Shown in pieces: positions 1-9,230 of a stretch of DNA of 64,000 bases. The stretch is from assembly GCA_963813355.1 (NCBI GenBank), contig CAWEYS010000015.1, forward strand, positions 1-64,000, given 5' to 3'. The notes under the pieces were generated by a model. It was not told where the DNA came from, did not search any database, and saw nothing but the letters and a program-made list of their open reading frames with translations. The stretch comes from DATAGF01 sp963813355 (lineage in GTDB: Bacteria > Actinomycetota > Thermoleophilia > Miltoncostaeales > Miltoncostaeaceae). Each line of letters starts with the position of its first letter. Position 1 is the stretch's first letter. The position numbers and the translations under genes are program-made.

Positions 1-2
1 CC

Positions 3-21
3 GAATCCTGGCGCGCCCATC
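3..21 (+). repeat. 19-bp direct repeat, copy A (tRNA 3'-end-like)
   Basis: The sequence GAATCCTGGCGCGCCCATC occurs here and again at 1296-1314. Read as a tRNA tail it gives part of a T-loop (GAAT), the 3' strand of a T stem (CCTGG), an acceptor 3' strand (CGCGCCC) and a discriminator A. The two bases before it are CC rather than the expected TTC context, and any tRNA body would lie left of the window, so a tRNA cannot be confirmed. An att-like duplication or a cloning/assembly repeat are alternatives. Confidence 0.45.
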
Positions 22-376
<355 letters not shown>

Positions 377-434
377 GCAGGCCCCCCCGCAGCAAGGGCC
401 GTCCCGCCGAGACCAGCCTGGCAGGGTGCCGCCG

Positions 435-1211
435 GTGTTCTTCGCGGCAGCTGGGAACTCGCCCTGATCCTCTTCGCGGCGATCGTCGGGCCCACCGTCG
501 CAGGGATCGTCGTCGGCCGCCACCTACGCAACCGGGGGGACGCGCTCAGCGAGCCCTTCGGCGTCCTCCAGGCGGCGATGCTCGGCATCGTCGCGCTGCT
601 CCTCGCCTTCGGGCTGTCGCTCGCCATCGGCCGCTACGAGACGCGCAAGGTCGCCGTGGTGGACGACGCCAACACGATCGGCACCGCCTACCTCCGCGCC
701 CAGACGCTGGACGAGCCCGTCCGGACGCGCTCGCTCGACCTCCTGCGCGGTACATCGACGAGGCGATCCGGATCTCGCACGAGGTGCCGGACAGCGCGGC
801 GTTTCGCCGCACGGACGCGGCCCAGGGCGTCCTCCAGCGCCAGCTCTGGGGCCTCGCCGGACAGGCGCTCGACAACGCGCCGATCGCCAGCGCGCCACGC
901 CTGTACGTGGACAGCCTCAACGCGATGATCGACCAGCAGGCGGTGCGCGTCGCGGCGCTCAACAACCGCATCCCGAACACCGTCCTGTGGCTGGAGGCGA
1001 TCGCCGCGGCCGTCGCCCTCGGGCTGCTCGCGCTCTACCTCTCCCTGCTTGGCCTGGGATCGTGCCGGTGCTGGTCGCCGCCGTGATCGTGGCGACCCTC
1101 CTCTACGTGACGTTCGACCTCGACCGGCCGACCCGCGGCCTGGTCAATGTTCCCGACACCGCGCTCACCTCGCTCAGGGCGTCGATGACGCTGCCGCCTG
1201 CCGCGAGCTAG
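435..1211 (+). pseudogene. DUF4239 (bestrophin-like) membrane protein, two frameshifts
   Basis: Three successive frames read as one DUF4239 protein of about 255 residues. Visible in order are an N-terminal membrane segment (LILFAAIVGPTVAGIVVG), the family signature EPFGVLQAAMLG followed by a hydrophobic stretch, a soluble middle with QLWGLAGQALDNAP and LYVDSLNAMIDQQ, and two C-terminal membrane segments ending in TFDLDRPTRGL and SLRASM. Single-base losses at about 748 (LLR|RYIDEA) and 1057 (LGLG|IVPVL) break the frame. The start is unclear: no in-frame ATG or GTG lies close upstream and the T/A tract is only 60 bases away. The family's function is unknown. Confidence 0.75.
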
Positions 1212-1295
1212 CGGCACTCGAGGACGCTTCCGCCACGCGTCATGGCGCGCCGCGCCTGAGGCTGGTAAGGGTTTGCAGGCGTTAATGGTTCTAAT

Positions 1296-1314
1296 GAATC
1301 CTGGCGCGCCCATC
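1296..1314 (+). repeat. 19-bp direct repeat, copy B
   Basis: Perfect second copy of the 3-21 repeat. Here it lies between the DUF4239 gene and the next promoter. The preceding bases (GGTTCTAAT) vaguely resemble a T-arm, and GGCGCGCC also occurs at 1244-1251, but no cloverleaf can be built from the 67 bases between. The pair brackets the homopolymer tract and the DUF4239 gene (about 1.3 kb). Confidence 0.5.
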
Positions 1315-1347
1315 CTGAGAGCTTTCCACGGGGTCTAGACTGCGGCG

Positions 1348-2150
1348 ATGCGTCGGCTGATGCCGTTCGTGGTGGCGCTCGCAGTCGCCGTGCTGGCGGC
1401 GGTGGCGGGCGCCGCGGCGGCCCCGGCCGCCGCGGCGGCCCCGGCCGGCGATGCGCCGATCCGCTGGCGCGTGTCGGCGACGGTCACCGGCACGTATCAG
1501 AACGCCACCGGCTGGGTCGCAGGGCTTCGGGACCGGGGAGTCGGCCCTCATGCGGGAGCAGGTCGGCGTTGACGCGAAGCTGCGCCCCGTCGCCACGGCG
1601 CTCTTCTACCGCCGTACCGGAATGGTCGCCCGCTTCAAGGCGACGGTCGTCGGAAGCTGGACGCTCGCCGGCTCCTACCCCCCGCTCGTGTACCCGCCGG
1701 GGGGCGGCGACCCCAGCTGCGGCGCGCAGGTGCCCGTCGCCTGCGCGGGCCCGGTCGTCGGCACACGCCGCAACGGCGAGCTCGACTTCGTCATCGTGGG
1801 GCGGCGCGCCATCGGCTACTTCGGCCTCGTTCCGGAGATCGTCGAGAGCGCCAGATACGCGAACCCGGTACCCGGGAGGCCGTTCTGGCACCGAGAACGA
1901 GAACGACGAGACGACGCGGGTCCTGCCCCTCTTCGGGCTCGGCGGCACCTCGCTCGCGGCCCGCGCCTTCCCGACCCCCCAGCACCTTCCCGGCCCGCGT
2001 GCCCGTGGCCAAGCTGCTCGGGCGCCGGCGCTTCTCGATCCTCCTGCCGCCCGCCCGGCTCGAGGGCTGCCCGTCGTAGACTTCTACACGACCTGCGAGG
2101 AGTCGGGGCGGATCAGGATGAGGCTCACCTTCACGCCGGCGCGGAGGTGA
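1348..2150 (+). pseudogene. Secreted hypothetical protein, multiply frameshifted
   Basis: A -10-like TAGACT (1336-1341) sits 6 nt before the ATG. The product begins with an Ala-rich signal peptide (LMPFVVALAVAVLAAVAG) and continues as an unrecognised exported protein with IRWRVSATVTGTYQN, LFYRRTGMVARFKATVVGSW and a C-terminal block ILLPPARLEGCP...TTCEESGRIRMRLTFTPARR. Frames change at about 1516 (+1), 1880-1910, 1980 (extra C in a C run) and 2070 (one base short). The C-terminal block recurs in inverted orientation at 3365-3480, so this is a small paralogous family. No function can be assigned. Confidence 0.7.
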
Positions 2151-2188
2151 CCCCCAGGGCCCACCGGGGCGGCGGCCCCGGGGATGGG

Positions 2189-2757
2189 CTACGCCGACTC
2201 GTCGTAGTCCGGGTACCAGTCGCTGCGCCCCTGGGCGGAGCCGGCCTTGGCCAGACTGAGCCGATGTCCCAGTAGCGATCCTCGTCGAAGGCCCCGGTGT
2301 CCAGCAGCTCGTACTCCGGCTCGTCCCTGCCGCGGCCCCCGTTGACCTGAGAGCTCCTCGTAGGGGAAGGCCCCCTGCGGGTAGACGTAGCGCCAGCGCA
2401 TCCACGAGTGCGTCGGCGTGGAGTCGAGGTACCACCAGTACTCCTTGGCGTCCTCGCCGTGGTTGCCCTCGTCGCCGGTCAGGCCGAAGACGCGCTCCTT
2501 GAGGATCGGTCGCGCCCGTTCCAGAATGCGAAGGCGAAGCACAGGATCTGGCGCTCGTCGCACAGGCCGCCGAGGCCGTCATCGCTCCACCGGTACGCCC
2601 GCGAGCGGGCGTGATCGTGGGGGAAGAAGGCCCAGGCCTCGCCGTCCGGGCTGTAGTCCTCGCGCACCGTGCCCCAGGCGCGCTCGCTGAGGTAGGGCCC
2701 CCATCGCCGCCATCCGGCGCCGCCGTCGTCGCGGCGCGTGAGCTCCTCGTCTGGCAC
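2189..2757 (-). pseudogene. N-terminal fragment of GH63-like glucosidase
   Basis: The product opens with WGPYLSERAWGTVREDYS, FFPHDHARSRAYRWSDDGLG, ILCFAFAFWNGRD, then KERVFGLTGDEGNHGEDAKE, YLDSTPTHSWMRW and FPYEELS, the start of bacterial glucosidases of the GH63/MGH1-like group, which are normally 800-900 residues. Only about 180 residues are present; after DEDRYWDI the homology stops and the frame closes at 2189. Frames shift at about 2515, 2345 and 2270. Catalytic regions are absent, so this is a truncated remnant. It lies tail-to-tail with the broken secreted-protein gene. Confidence 0.75.
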
Positions 2758-2827
2758 ACCACCCTCCTCGACGGCGTGGATGCTGGCGCGCCCCCCCGGA
2801 GGGGACGCTACTGGTTAGAGTCGCGCC

Positions 2828-3343
2828 GTGGGTGGTGGCGTTCAGCGACGGCTGGTGGTCGGCGCCGCGTGTCTGGCGACCCTTGCGCTCGTCGGCCCTG
2901 CAACGGCCGCGAGCGGCGCCGTCATCGTGCCCGGCCGCGCGATCGGCCCGATCGCGATCGGCGACGAGCGCGCGACGATCGCGGCGCGGTTCGGCGACGG
3001 GGTGGTCGCGTCACGGACGCCGGACCCCGCGCACCCGGACAACCGCAACCTCGACCGGGTGAGCGTCCGCTACCGGGCGCTGTCGCTGGTGGTCGGCTTC
3101 CCGACCGACGAGGCGAGCAGCGGCGCCGACCGCCTGGCGACCCGCAACAGCCGCTATCAGACGGCCCGCGGCGCCGGCGTCGGATCGACCCGGGCCGCCG
3201 TCCGGCGGGCCCACCCGGCCGCGGTCTGCGACGCGAGCGCCTGCCGGCTGGGCCGGGCGCTGCCCGGACGGGTCGTCACCCGCTTCCTCCTCGGCGGAGG
3301 GCGGGTCGTGCGCGTCGACCTTCGGCGCGTGCCCCTCGCGTAG
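2828..3343 (+). CDS. Exported hypothetical protein, 171 aa
   Basis: GTG start 6 nt after a -10-like TAGAGT (2816-2821), consistent with a leaderless message. The protein has a signal peptide (RRLVVGAACLATLALVGPATAA) and then IVPGRAIGPIAIGDERATIA, a pattern seen in many small actinobacterial exported proteins with two Cys near the C-terminus (VCDASACRLG) that could form a disulfide. The frame is intact, unlike the genes on either side. No enzyme motif is visible and I do not recognise a named family. Confidence 0.7.
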   Translation: MGGGVQRRLVVGAACLATLALVGPATAASGAVIVPGRAIGPIAIGDERATIAARFGDGVVASRTPDPAHPDNRNLDRVSVRYRALSLVVGFPTDEASSGADRLATRNSRYQTARGAGVGSTRAAVRRAHPAAVCDASACRLGRALPGRVVTRFLLGGGRVVRVDLRRVPLA

Positions 3344-3364
3344 CGGGGGCGAGCCCGGCGCGGA

Positions 3365-3607
3365 TCAGCGGCGCGCCGGCGTGAAGGTGAGCCTCATCCG
3401 GATCTGCCCCGACTCCTCGCAGGTCGTGTAGTAGAACGTCGGGCAGCCCTCGAGGCGGGCGGGCGGCAGGAGGATCGCGATGACCGGTGCCCGGGTCTCG
3501 ATGTACGTTGCCGCCGTGGAGCCCGAGTCCCCCGCCCGCGGCGTCGGCCGCTCGGCCCGCCGCGCCGCGATCGGGACGGCCATCACGGTCGTCGAGGTCC
3601 GCTTCGA
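3365..3607 (-). pseudogene. C-terminal remnant, inverted paralogue of the 1348 gene
   Basis: The reverse strand encodes ILLPPARLEGCP followed by TTCEESGQIRMRLTFTPARR and a stop, matching the C-terminus of the broken gene at 1348-2150 almost residue for residue, and about 110 bases match at DNA level. Upstream of this block similarity fades, with no signal peptide or start. It is a 5'-truncated duplicate facing the opposite way. Its left part could still be divergent true coding sequence. Confidence 0.6.
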
Positions 3608-3681
3608 GCGCTGACGCGGGGCCTGTCGAATTCGTCGCCCGCCGTTTGTCTGAGGGGCGACCATCCGCACAGGAGGACGCG

Positions 3682-4041
3682 ATGAAGTACATGCTGCTGA
3701 TCCACCAGGGCACCGCCCCGACCCCGCGCTCGCCCGAGGAGTGGGGGAAGCTGTCGGAGGACGAGCAGAAGGCGGTCTACGCCGACTACCAGGCGGTCAA
3801 CGCGACCCCCGGCGTCACCCCCGGCTTCGGGCTCCAGGCGCCCGAGACGGCCACCACCGTGCGCGTGCAGGACGGCACGACGCTCGTCACCGACGGCCCC
3901 TTCGTCGAGATCAAGGAGTCGGTCGGCGGCTACCTGATCTTCGAGGCCGACGACCTCGACGCGGCGATCGAGCTGGCCGCGCGCATCCCGGCCGCCCGTC
4001 TGGGCGGCGCCGTCGAGGTGCGCCCGATCGAGGAGTGGTAA
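3682..4041 (+). CDS. YCII/DGPF-domain protein, 119 aa
   Basis: Small ferredoxin-like-fold protein of the YCII family with the hallmark DGPF motif (LVTDGPFVEIKESVGGYLIF, about residues 72-91). A strong Shine-Dalgarno AGGAGG (3671-3676) sets the ATG. It overlaps the following ECF sigma gene by 7 bases. DGPF proteins are the known genomic partners of ECF42 sigma factors; they probably bind a ligand or the sigma factor, but their biochemical role is unsettled. A second, independent pair lies at 9762-11469 in the opposite orientation. Confidence 0.93.
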   Translation: MKYMLLIHQGTAPTPRSPEEWGKLSEDEQKAVYADYQAVNATPGVTPGFGLQAPETATTVRVQDGTTLVTDGPFVEIKESVGGYLIFEADDLDAAIELAARIPAARLGGAVEVRPIEEW

Positions 4042-5222
4042 CGAGCCTCGAGCAGGTCTTCCGCGACCAGTGGGGGCGCGTACTGGCCGCCCTGATCGGC
4101 CTCCTCGGCGACTTCGACCTCGCCGAGGAGGCCTCCCAGGAGGCCTTCGCGATCGCCGCGGAGCGCTGGCCGCGCGACGGGGTTCCCGCCAACCCGGGGG
4201 CGTGGCTGGTCACCACCGCGCGCAACCGGGCCTTCAACCGCATCCGCCGCGACCGCACCCTGGCCGCCAAGACCCGCCTGCTCGACGTGCCGGAGGCCGT
4301 GGAGGACGAGATGGACGAGACGACCTTCCCCGACGAACGGCTCGAGCTGATCTTCACCTGCTGCCATCCGGCGCTCGCCCTCGACGCGCAGGTCGCCCTC
4401 ACCCTGCGGACGCTCGGCGGCCTGACGACCGGCGAGATCGCCCGCGCCTTCCTGGTCCCCGAGCCGACGATGGCGCAGCGGCTGGTGCGGGCCAAGCGCA
4501 AGATCAAGGTCGCGGGGATCCCCTTCCGGGTGCCCCCCGCCCACCTGCTGCCCGATCGGCTCGCCGCCGTGCTGGCGGTGGTCTACCTGATCTTCAACGA
4601 GGGCTACGCCGGCCGAGGGGAGCTGGCGGCCGAGGCCATCCGGCTCGGGCGAGCGGTCGCCGAGCTGATGCCCGACGAGCCCGAGGCGCACGGCCTGCTG
4701 GCGATGATGCTGCTGCTCGACGCCCGCCGCGAGGCGCGCTTCCACGGCGGCGAGCTGGTGCTGCTCGCCGACCAGGACAGCTCGCTCTGGGACGCCGACC
4801 GGATCGTCGAGGGGCGGGCGGTGCTGGACCGGGCCCTGGCCCTGCACGGCGGCGGTCCCTACGTCGTGCAGGCGGCCATCGCCTCCCTGCACGCCGACGA
4901 GCCGCGCGACTGGCCCCAGATCGCCGCCCTCTACGGCCGGCTGTCCGACCTCACCGGCTCGCCGGTCGTCGAGCTGAACAGGGCCATCGCGATCGCCGAG
5001 GCGGACGGCCCCGAGGCGGCGCTCGGGATCGTCGAGGGGCTCGACCTCGAGGACTACCGCTACCTCCACTCGACGCGGGGCGAGCTGCTGCGCCGCCTCG
5101 GTCGCACCGCCGAGGCCCGCGACGCCTACCTGCGGGCGCTGGCGCTGGTGAACGACGACGCCGAGCGCCGCCTGCTCGAGCGGCGGCTCGCGGAGCTCGG
5201 CGCCGGCCCCGCCGGTCCGTGA
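4035..5222 (+). CDS. ECF42-type RNA polymerase sigma factor
   Basis: About 395 residues: sigma region 2 (LLGDFDLAEEASQEAFAIAA, NPGAWLVTTARNRA), region 4 (TLGGLTTGEIARAFLVPEPT) and a long C-terminal extension of about 220 residues with TPR-like helices (LIFNEGYAGR, LLLDARREARF, VVELNRAIAIAEADGPEAAL). This extension is diagnostic of group ECF42, which has no classical anti-sigma factor. The GTG start lies inside the end of the upstream YCII gene, so the two are translationally coupled. The protein contains the typical FTCCHPAL block. Expected role: redirecting RNA polymerase in response to an unknown signal. Confidence 0.93.
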   Translation: MVTSLEQVFRDQWGRVLAALIGLLGDFDLAEEASQEAFAIAAERWPRDGVPANPGAWLVTTARNRAFNRIRRDRTLAAKTRLLDVPEAVEDEMDETTFPDERLELIFTCCHPALALDAQVALTLRTLGGLTTGEIARAFLVPEPTMAQRLVRAKRKIKVAGIPFRVPPAHLLPDRLAAVLAVVYLIFNEGYAGRGELAAEAIRLGRAVAELMPDEPEAHGLLAMMLLLDARREARFHGGELVLLADQDSSLWDADRIVEGRAVLDRALALHGGGPYVVQAAIASLHADEPRDWPQIAALYGRLSDLTGSPVVELNRAIAIAEADGPEAALGIVEGLDLEDYRYLHSTRGELLRRLGRTAEARDAYLRALALVNDDAERRLLERRLAELGAGPAGP

Positions 5223-5342
5223 CGGGTGTGGCGTCTCGCAGCGCGGGGTAGGAGAGTGGCGAATGCGGCGCCGGCCGTGTGCCTGCCCGCCTACTTCACG
5301 CGCTACGACTTCGGCGGCTGAGTCCACGACCACGAAGGACCA

Positions 5343-5369
5343 TCGGGCCCGGACATGCTCCGGGCCCGA
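5343..5369 (-). terminator. Hairpin terminator downstream of bipA
   Basis: Perfect 11-bp inverted repeat TCGGGCCCGGA / TCCGGGCCCGA with a 5-nt loop, between the convergent sigma gene and bipA. It lies about 18 bases beyond the TGA at 5389-5387, supporting that TGA as the real end of bipA. No U-tract follows, as is common at high GC. Confidence 0.75.
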
Positions 5370-5386
5370 GCTCTTCTCCAGCCGGA

Positions 5387-7217
5387 TCAGGCCCGGGCGG
5401 CCGCGCTGCCGGGCGAGCTTGGCCCGGGCGGTGCCCGAGAGCTCGACCTTGCGCAGCCGCACGGCCGAGGGGGTGACCTCGACGCACTCGTCGTCGCGCA
5501 CGAACTCCAGCGCCTGGTCGAGCGAGAGCCGCCGCGGCGGCACCAGCTTCACCAGCTCGTCGGCGGTCGACGAGCGCATGTTGGTGAGCTTCTTCTCCTT
5601 GGTGGGGTTGACGTCGAGGTCCTCGCCGCGGCCGTTCTCGCCGACGATCGCGCCCTCGTAGACCTGCTCGCCGGGCGCGACGAAGAGCGTGCCGCGCTCC
5701 TGGAGCCCGAAGAGCGCGAAGGCCATCGTGACCCCGGTGCGGTCGGCCACCAGGCTGCCGCGGGGGCGGTTGCGCATCTCCCCGAGCCAGGGCTCCCAGC
5801 GGTCGAAGACGTGGTGGAGCAGGCCCGTGCCGCGGGTCTCGGTGAGGAACTCGGTGCGGAAGCCGACCAGCCCGCGGGCCGGCACCAGGTACTCCATGCG
5901 CGCCCAGCCGGTGCCGTGGTTGACGATCTGCTCCAGCCGGCCCTTCCGCAGCGCCAGGAGCTGGGTCACCACGCCCAGGAACTCCTCGGGCACGTCGATC
6001 GAGGCCCGCTCCAGCGGCTCGCAGAGGTCGCCGTCGATCTCGCGCGTCAGCACCTCGGGCTTGCCGACGGTCAGCTCGAAGCCCTCCCGGCGCATCGTCT
6101 CGACCAGCACCGCGAGCTGGAGCTCGCCGCGGCCCTGGACCTCCCAGGCGTCGGGCCGCTCGGTGGGCAGCACCCGCAGCGCCACGTTCCCGACCAGCTC
6201 CTGCTCGAGCCGGTCGAGCACCTGCCGCGCGGTCAGCCTGCCGCCGTCGCGGCCGGCCAGGGGCGAGGTGTTGATGCCGATGGTCAGGGAGAGGCTGGGC
6301 TCGTCGACCGCGATCGGCGGCAGGGGCCGCGGGTCGTCCGGGTCGGCCAGCGTCTCGCCGATGGTCACCTCGGCCAGGCCGGCGACGGCCACGATCTCCC
6401 CCGGGCCCGCCGACTCGGCGCTCACCCGGTCGAGCGCCTCGGTGACGTAGAGCTCGCTGACGCGGGCCGGCACGACCGACCCGTCGGCCCGGCACCACGC
6501 GACGGCCTGGCCCGCGGCGATCGTGCCGTCGTGGACCCGGCAGATGGCCAGCCGGCCCACGTAGCTCGAGGCGGCGAGGTTCGTCACCAGCGCCCGCAGG
6601 GGGGCGCCCTCGGTGTAGGACGGCGCCGGGATGTGGGCCCGCAGCACGTCGAACAGCGGCTCCAGGTCCCGCCCGGGCGCGTCGGGGGTCAGGGAGGCGC
6701 GCCCCGCGCGGGCGTTGCAGTAGACGATCGGGAACTCGATCTGGTCCTCGTCGGCGTCGAGGTCGAGGAAGAGCTCGTACACCTCGTCCACGACCGCGGC
6801 GATGCGCGCGTCGGGCCGGTCAACCTTGTTGACCACCAGCACCACGGGCAGCCGGGCGGCCAGGGCCTTTCGGAGCACGAAGCGCGTCTGGGGCAGGGGG
6901 CCCTCGGAGGCGTCGACCAGCAGCAGGACGCCGTCGACCATGTGCAGCCCCCGCTCGACCTCGCCGCCGAAGTCGGCGTGGCCGGGCGTGTCGACGATGT
7001 TGATCTTCAGGCCGCCGTGGCGGACCGCCGTGTTCTTGGCGAGGATCGTGATGCCCTTCTCGCGCTCCAGGTCCATCGAGTCCATGACCCGGTCGGCCAC
7101 GGCCTGGTTCTCGCGGAAGGCGCCCGACTGCCAGAGCATCGCGTCGACCAGCGTGGTCTTGCCGTGGTCAACGTGGGCGACGATGGCGACGTTGCGGAGG
7201 TCATCACGTGCGGGCAC
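5387..7217 (-). CDS. bipA: Ribosome-associated translational GTPase BipA/TypA
   Basis: Translation-factor GTPase acting on 50S assembly and stress translation. The GTP-binding motifs are clear: AHVDHGKTTL (about residues 13-22), DTPGHADF and NKVDRPDA, followed by EF-G-like domains and the BipA C-terminal domain (NHGTGWARMEYLVPARGLVG, FVRDDECVEVTPSAVRLRK). GTG start; it overlaps doxX by 14 bases. As written, the frame does not stop where BipA proteins normally end (about 610 residues) but runs on. Removing one base at about 5390 brings in the TGA at 5389-5387 after RGRPG, giving 609 residues directly before the terminator hairpin. I therefore place the end there. Confidence 0.93.
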
Positions 7218-7632
7218 GACCGGGCATGGTACGCCCGCCGTCGAGGGCCCACCTCCCGCCGCCCCGGGCGACCACGATCGCCAGCAGCACGATCAGGACG
7301 ATCGGCAGCCAGATGTCCTGGCCGCCGTCGACGCGCCCGGCCGTGGCCAGGGCGCCGATCATGTTCCCGATCAGCGCGAGGGAGACCAGCCGCGGGACGA
7401 TCCCGAGCAGCAGCATCAGGCCGCCGATGACCTCCAGGGCCCCGACGACCAGCGCGAGCTCGCCGCTCGCCGCCCCGAACCCCCAGCGCTCGAAGCGCTC
7501 GACGTACTCGTCGTGGTTGACGAACTTCCCCAGGCCGATGGGGATGTAGACGGCCGCCAGGATCACCCGCAGCACCAGCGTGTCCCACCGCGGGGGTCCG
7601 GGGTCGAGGAGGAAGGCGATCGCGCGGCGCAT
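7204..7632 (-). CDS. DoxX-family membrane protein
   Basis: 142 residues with four predicted membrane segments (TLVLRVILAAVYIPIGLGKF, LALVVGALEVIGGLMLLLGI, LVSLALIGNMIGALA, IVLIVLLAIVVARGG) and the family's Gly-Lys-Phe after helix 1. DoxX/DoxD proteins are small membrane proteins often linked to thiol or quinone redox; no substrate can be inferred here. It is upstream of bipA with a 14-base overlap, suggesting one transcript. Confidence 0.85.
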   Translation of the reverse strand: MRRAIAFLLDPGPPRWDTLVLRVILAAVYIPIGLGKFVNHDEYVERFERWGFGAASGELALVVGALEVIGGLMLLLGIVPRLVSLALIGNMIGALATAGRVDGGQDIWLPIVLIVLLAIVVARGGGRWALDGGRTMPGRART

Positions 7633-7666
7633 GGGCGTTACCGTAGTGCGCCGCCGGCTGCGGCCG

Positions 7667-8515
7667 TTACGCGGCCGCCTCGAGGTAGGCCTGCACCCGA
7701 CGGGCCATGGCCGCCTGGCCGGGGGGCCGCGGGTGGGCGATCTGCGGCCCGATGGCGAACGGGTTGAGCGGCACGGGGACCACCCAGCTGCTCGCGGTGC
7801 AGAGCTCGTGGCCGTCGAAAGCGTCGCCGATCGGCACGAACTCCACTCCGGCCCGCCCGGCCGCGGCCTGGATCGTCGCATCCAACGCCCGGATGAAGAC
7901 GAGGGCCGCGGGCACCTCGGCGTCCGAGAGCCAGAGGCAGCGCAGGCCGGAGGGCGGCCGCTCGGGGACGATCTCGGGATAGCCCACGACCACGACGCGG
8001 CGGCCCGTGGGCGACGCGGCGATCGCGCGGTAGGCGGCCTCCAGGCGCAGGCCCAGCGCCGGGAGGGCGGCCGTGCGCTGCGCGATCGCCGGGACGCACG
8101 AGCCCAGCACGCAGCGGCCGAGGATGTCGGCGAACCCCGCGTCGTTGCCGCCGAGGGTGACGAGCACCTCGGTGGACGGGGTCAGCTCCGCGAGCCGCGC
8201 GAGCTGGCCCCGGTCGTCGGGCGGGAGCGCGGTCTGGCCGGCCGTCAGGCTCGCGATCGTCGCACCCGAGCAGGCGAGGTGGCGCGCGGCGGGCACGCCC
8301 AGCAGGCGCGGCCACGCCAGGGCCGTCCGGTGGCAGCGGTTGCCGGCGACGTCGGTGCCGGGGTCGAAGGGCGGCCCGCTGCCCTCCCCCGACGAGTAGG
8401 AGTCGCCGAGCGAGGCCGCCTGCGACAGGTCCGGGGCGGCCGCCGCCAGCGCCGGGGCGCCGCAGCCGAGGACGACGGCGAGGGCGAGGACCGCGAGCAG
8501 CCGCGAACAGGTCAC
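7667..8515 (-). CDS. Secreted SGNH/GDSL esterase
   Basis: 282 residues with a signal peptide (RLLAVLALAVVLGCGAPALA). SGNH blocks are visible: ASLGDSYSSGEG (nucleophile Ser), block II Gly near CSGATIASL, VTLGGNDAGFADI (Asn) and a C-terminal IAHPRPPGQAAMARRV carrying His. Cys residues (NRCHRT, RCVLGSC, ELCTASS) suggest disulfides, as in streptomycete extracellular esterases. Likely a cell-surface or secreted lipase/esterase; the substrate is unknown. GTG start. Ten bases separate it from the nitroreductase upstream. Confidence 0.87.
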   Translation of the reverse strand: MTCSRLLAVLALAVVLGCGAPALAAAAPDLSQAASLGDSYSSGEGSGPPFDPGTDVAGNRCHRTALAWPRLLGVPAARHLACSGATIASLTAGQTALPPDDRGQLARLAELTPSTEVLVTLGGNDAGFADILGRCVLGSCVPAIAQRTAALPALGLRLEAAYRAIAASPTGRRVVVVGYPEIVPERPPSGLRCLWLSDAEVPAALVFIRALDATIQAAAGRAGVEFVPIGDAFDGHELCTASSWVVPVPLNPFAIGPQIAHPRPPGQAAMARRVQAYLEAAA

Positions 8516-8524
8516 GGCGCGACC

Positions 8525-9184
8525 CTATCCCCAGGTGCTGTCCCAGGTCTCCTCGTGCACCAGGGTGCGCCAGGGCCGGCGCGCCTTGGCGAGCGCGGGG
8601 CGCAGCCCGGTCGGGAACTCCGGCGGGTAGCCCAGCGGCGTGAGGTAGTGGACGCCGACCTCCTCGGGCAGGCCGAGGAGCGCCCGGAACTCGGCCTCGA
8701 CGAAGAAGTGGAAGTTGGTCGGCGTGGTGCCGAGCCCGACCGCGCGCGCGGCGACGAGCAGGTTCTCGATGGCGAAGGCGACCGACGTGATGTCGCTGAA
8801 GCGCTCGATGCGCTCCATCCCGGGATCGTCGTACCAGAACCGGGGCACGATCACGCCGCAGATCCAGACCGGGACCTGCCGGTAGGTGCCGAGCGCCTCG
8901 TCGGCGTAGCCCCTCGCCCACTCGGCGTGCTCCTCGGGGCTCGCGCCCTCGGCGGGCGGCCGGAAGAGGCGGAAGTACTCCGCGGCCCCCCGCAGCACCA
9001 GCTCGGCGAGCGCGACCCGGCGCACGGGGTCGCGGACCACCACGAAGCCCCAGGCCTGGGCGCCGTGGCCCGTCGGGGCGTGGAGGGCGAGCCGCAGCAG
9101 GCGGGCCACCTCCTCGTCGGGGACCGGGCGGTCGGTGTAGCGACGGACGGCGCGGCGCTGGCGGATGGCGTGCAGGGCGTCCAC
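8525..9184 (-). CDS. Nitroreductase-family FMN oxidoreductase
   Basis: 219 residues. The N-terminal RRAVRRYTDRPVPDEEVARL and HAPTGHGAQAWGFVVVRD are the FMN-binding blocks of the nitroreductase fold; NLLVAARAVGLGT and LGYPPE are also typical. The GTG start at 9184 is chosen because GAAGGAG lies just upstream and because homology begins there; a longer frame to 9247 would read through the operator. It is divergent from an HxlR regulator, the classic arrangement for redox- or electrophile-induced nitroreductases. The physiological substrate cannot be told. Confidence 0.87.
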   Translation of the reverse strand: MDALHAIRQRRAVRRYTDRPVPDEEVARLLRLALHAPTGHGAQAWGFVVVRDPVRRVALAELVLRGAAEYFRLFRPPAEGASPEEHAEWARGYADEALGTYRQVPVWICGVIVPRFWYDDPGMERIERFSDITSVAFAIENLLVAARAVGLGTTPTNFHFFVEAEFRALLGLPEEVGVHYLTPLGYPPEFPTGLRPALAKARRPWRTLVHEETWDSTWG

Positions 9185-9230
9185 GGGCGTTCTCCTTCGG
9201 CGTGCGTGTACGCGCGGCAGGCTCCCACAG

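Noticed and set aside
1244..1312. A tRNA gene with GGCGCGCC arms
   Set aside because: The ends can pair and the 3' end looks tRNA-like, but no D arm or anticodon arm can be formed and the length is short.
5256..5321. Small ORF MANAAPAVCLPAYFTRYDFGG
   Set aside because: The ending looks protein-like and GGAG precedes the GTG at almost no distance, but there is no promoter, no family and it lies just beyond the convergent bipA terminator; insufficient support.
3930..5386. Extension of the bipA frame to 1,095 residues
   Set aside because: The extra ~480 residues lie antisense to the ECF42 sigma gene, show no family similarity and would run through a perfect terminator hairpin; a one-base error at the bipA end explains the missing stop.
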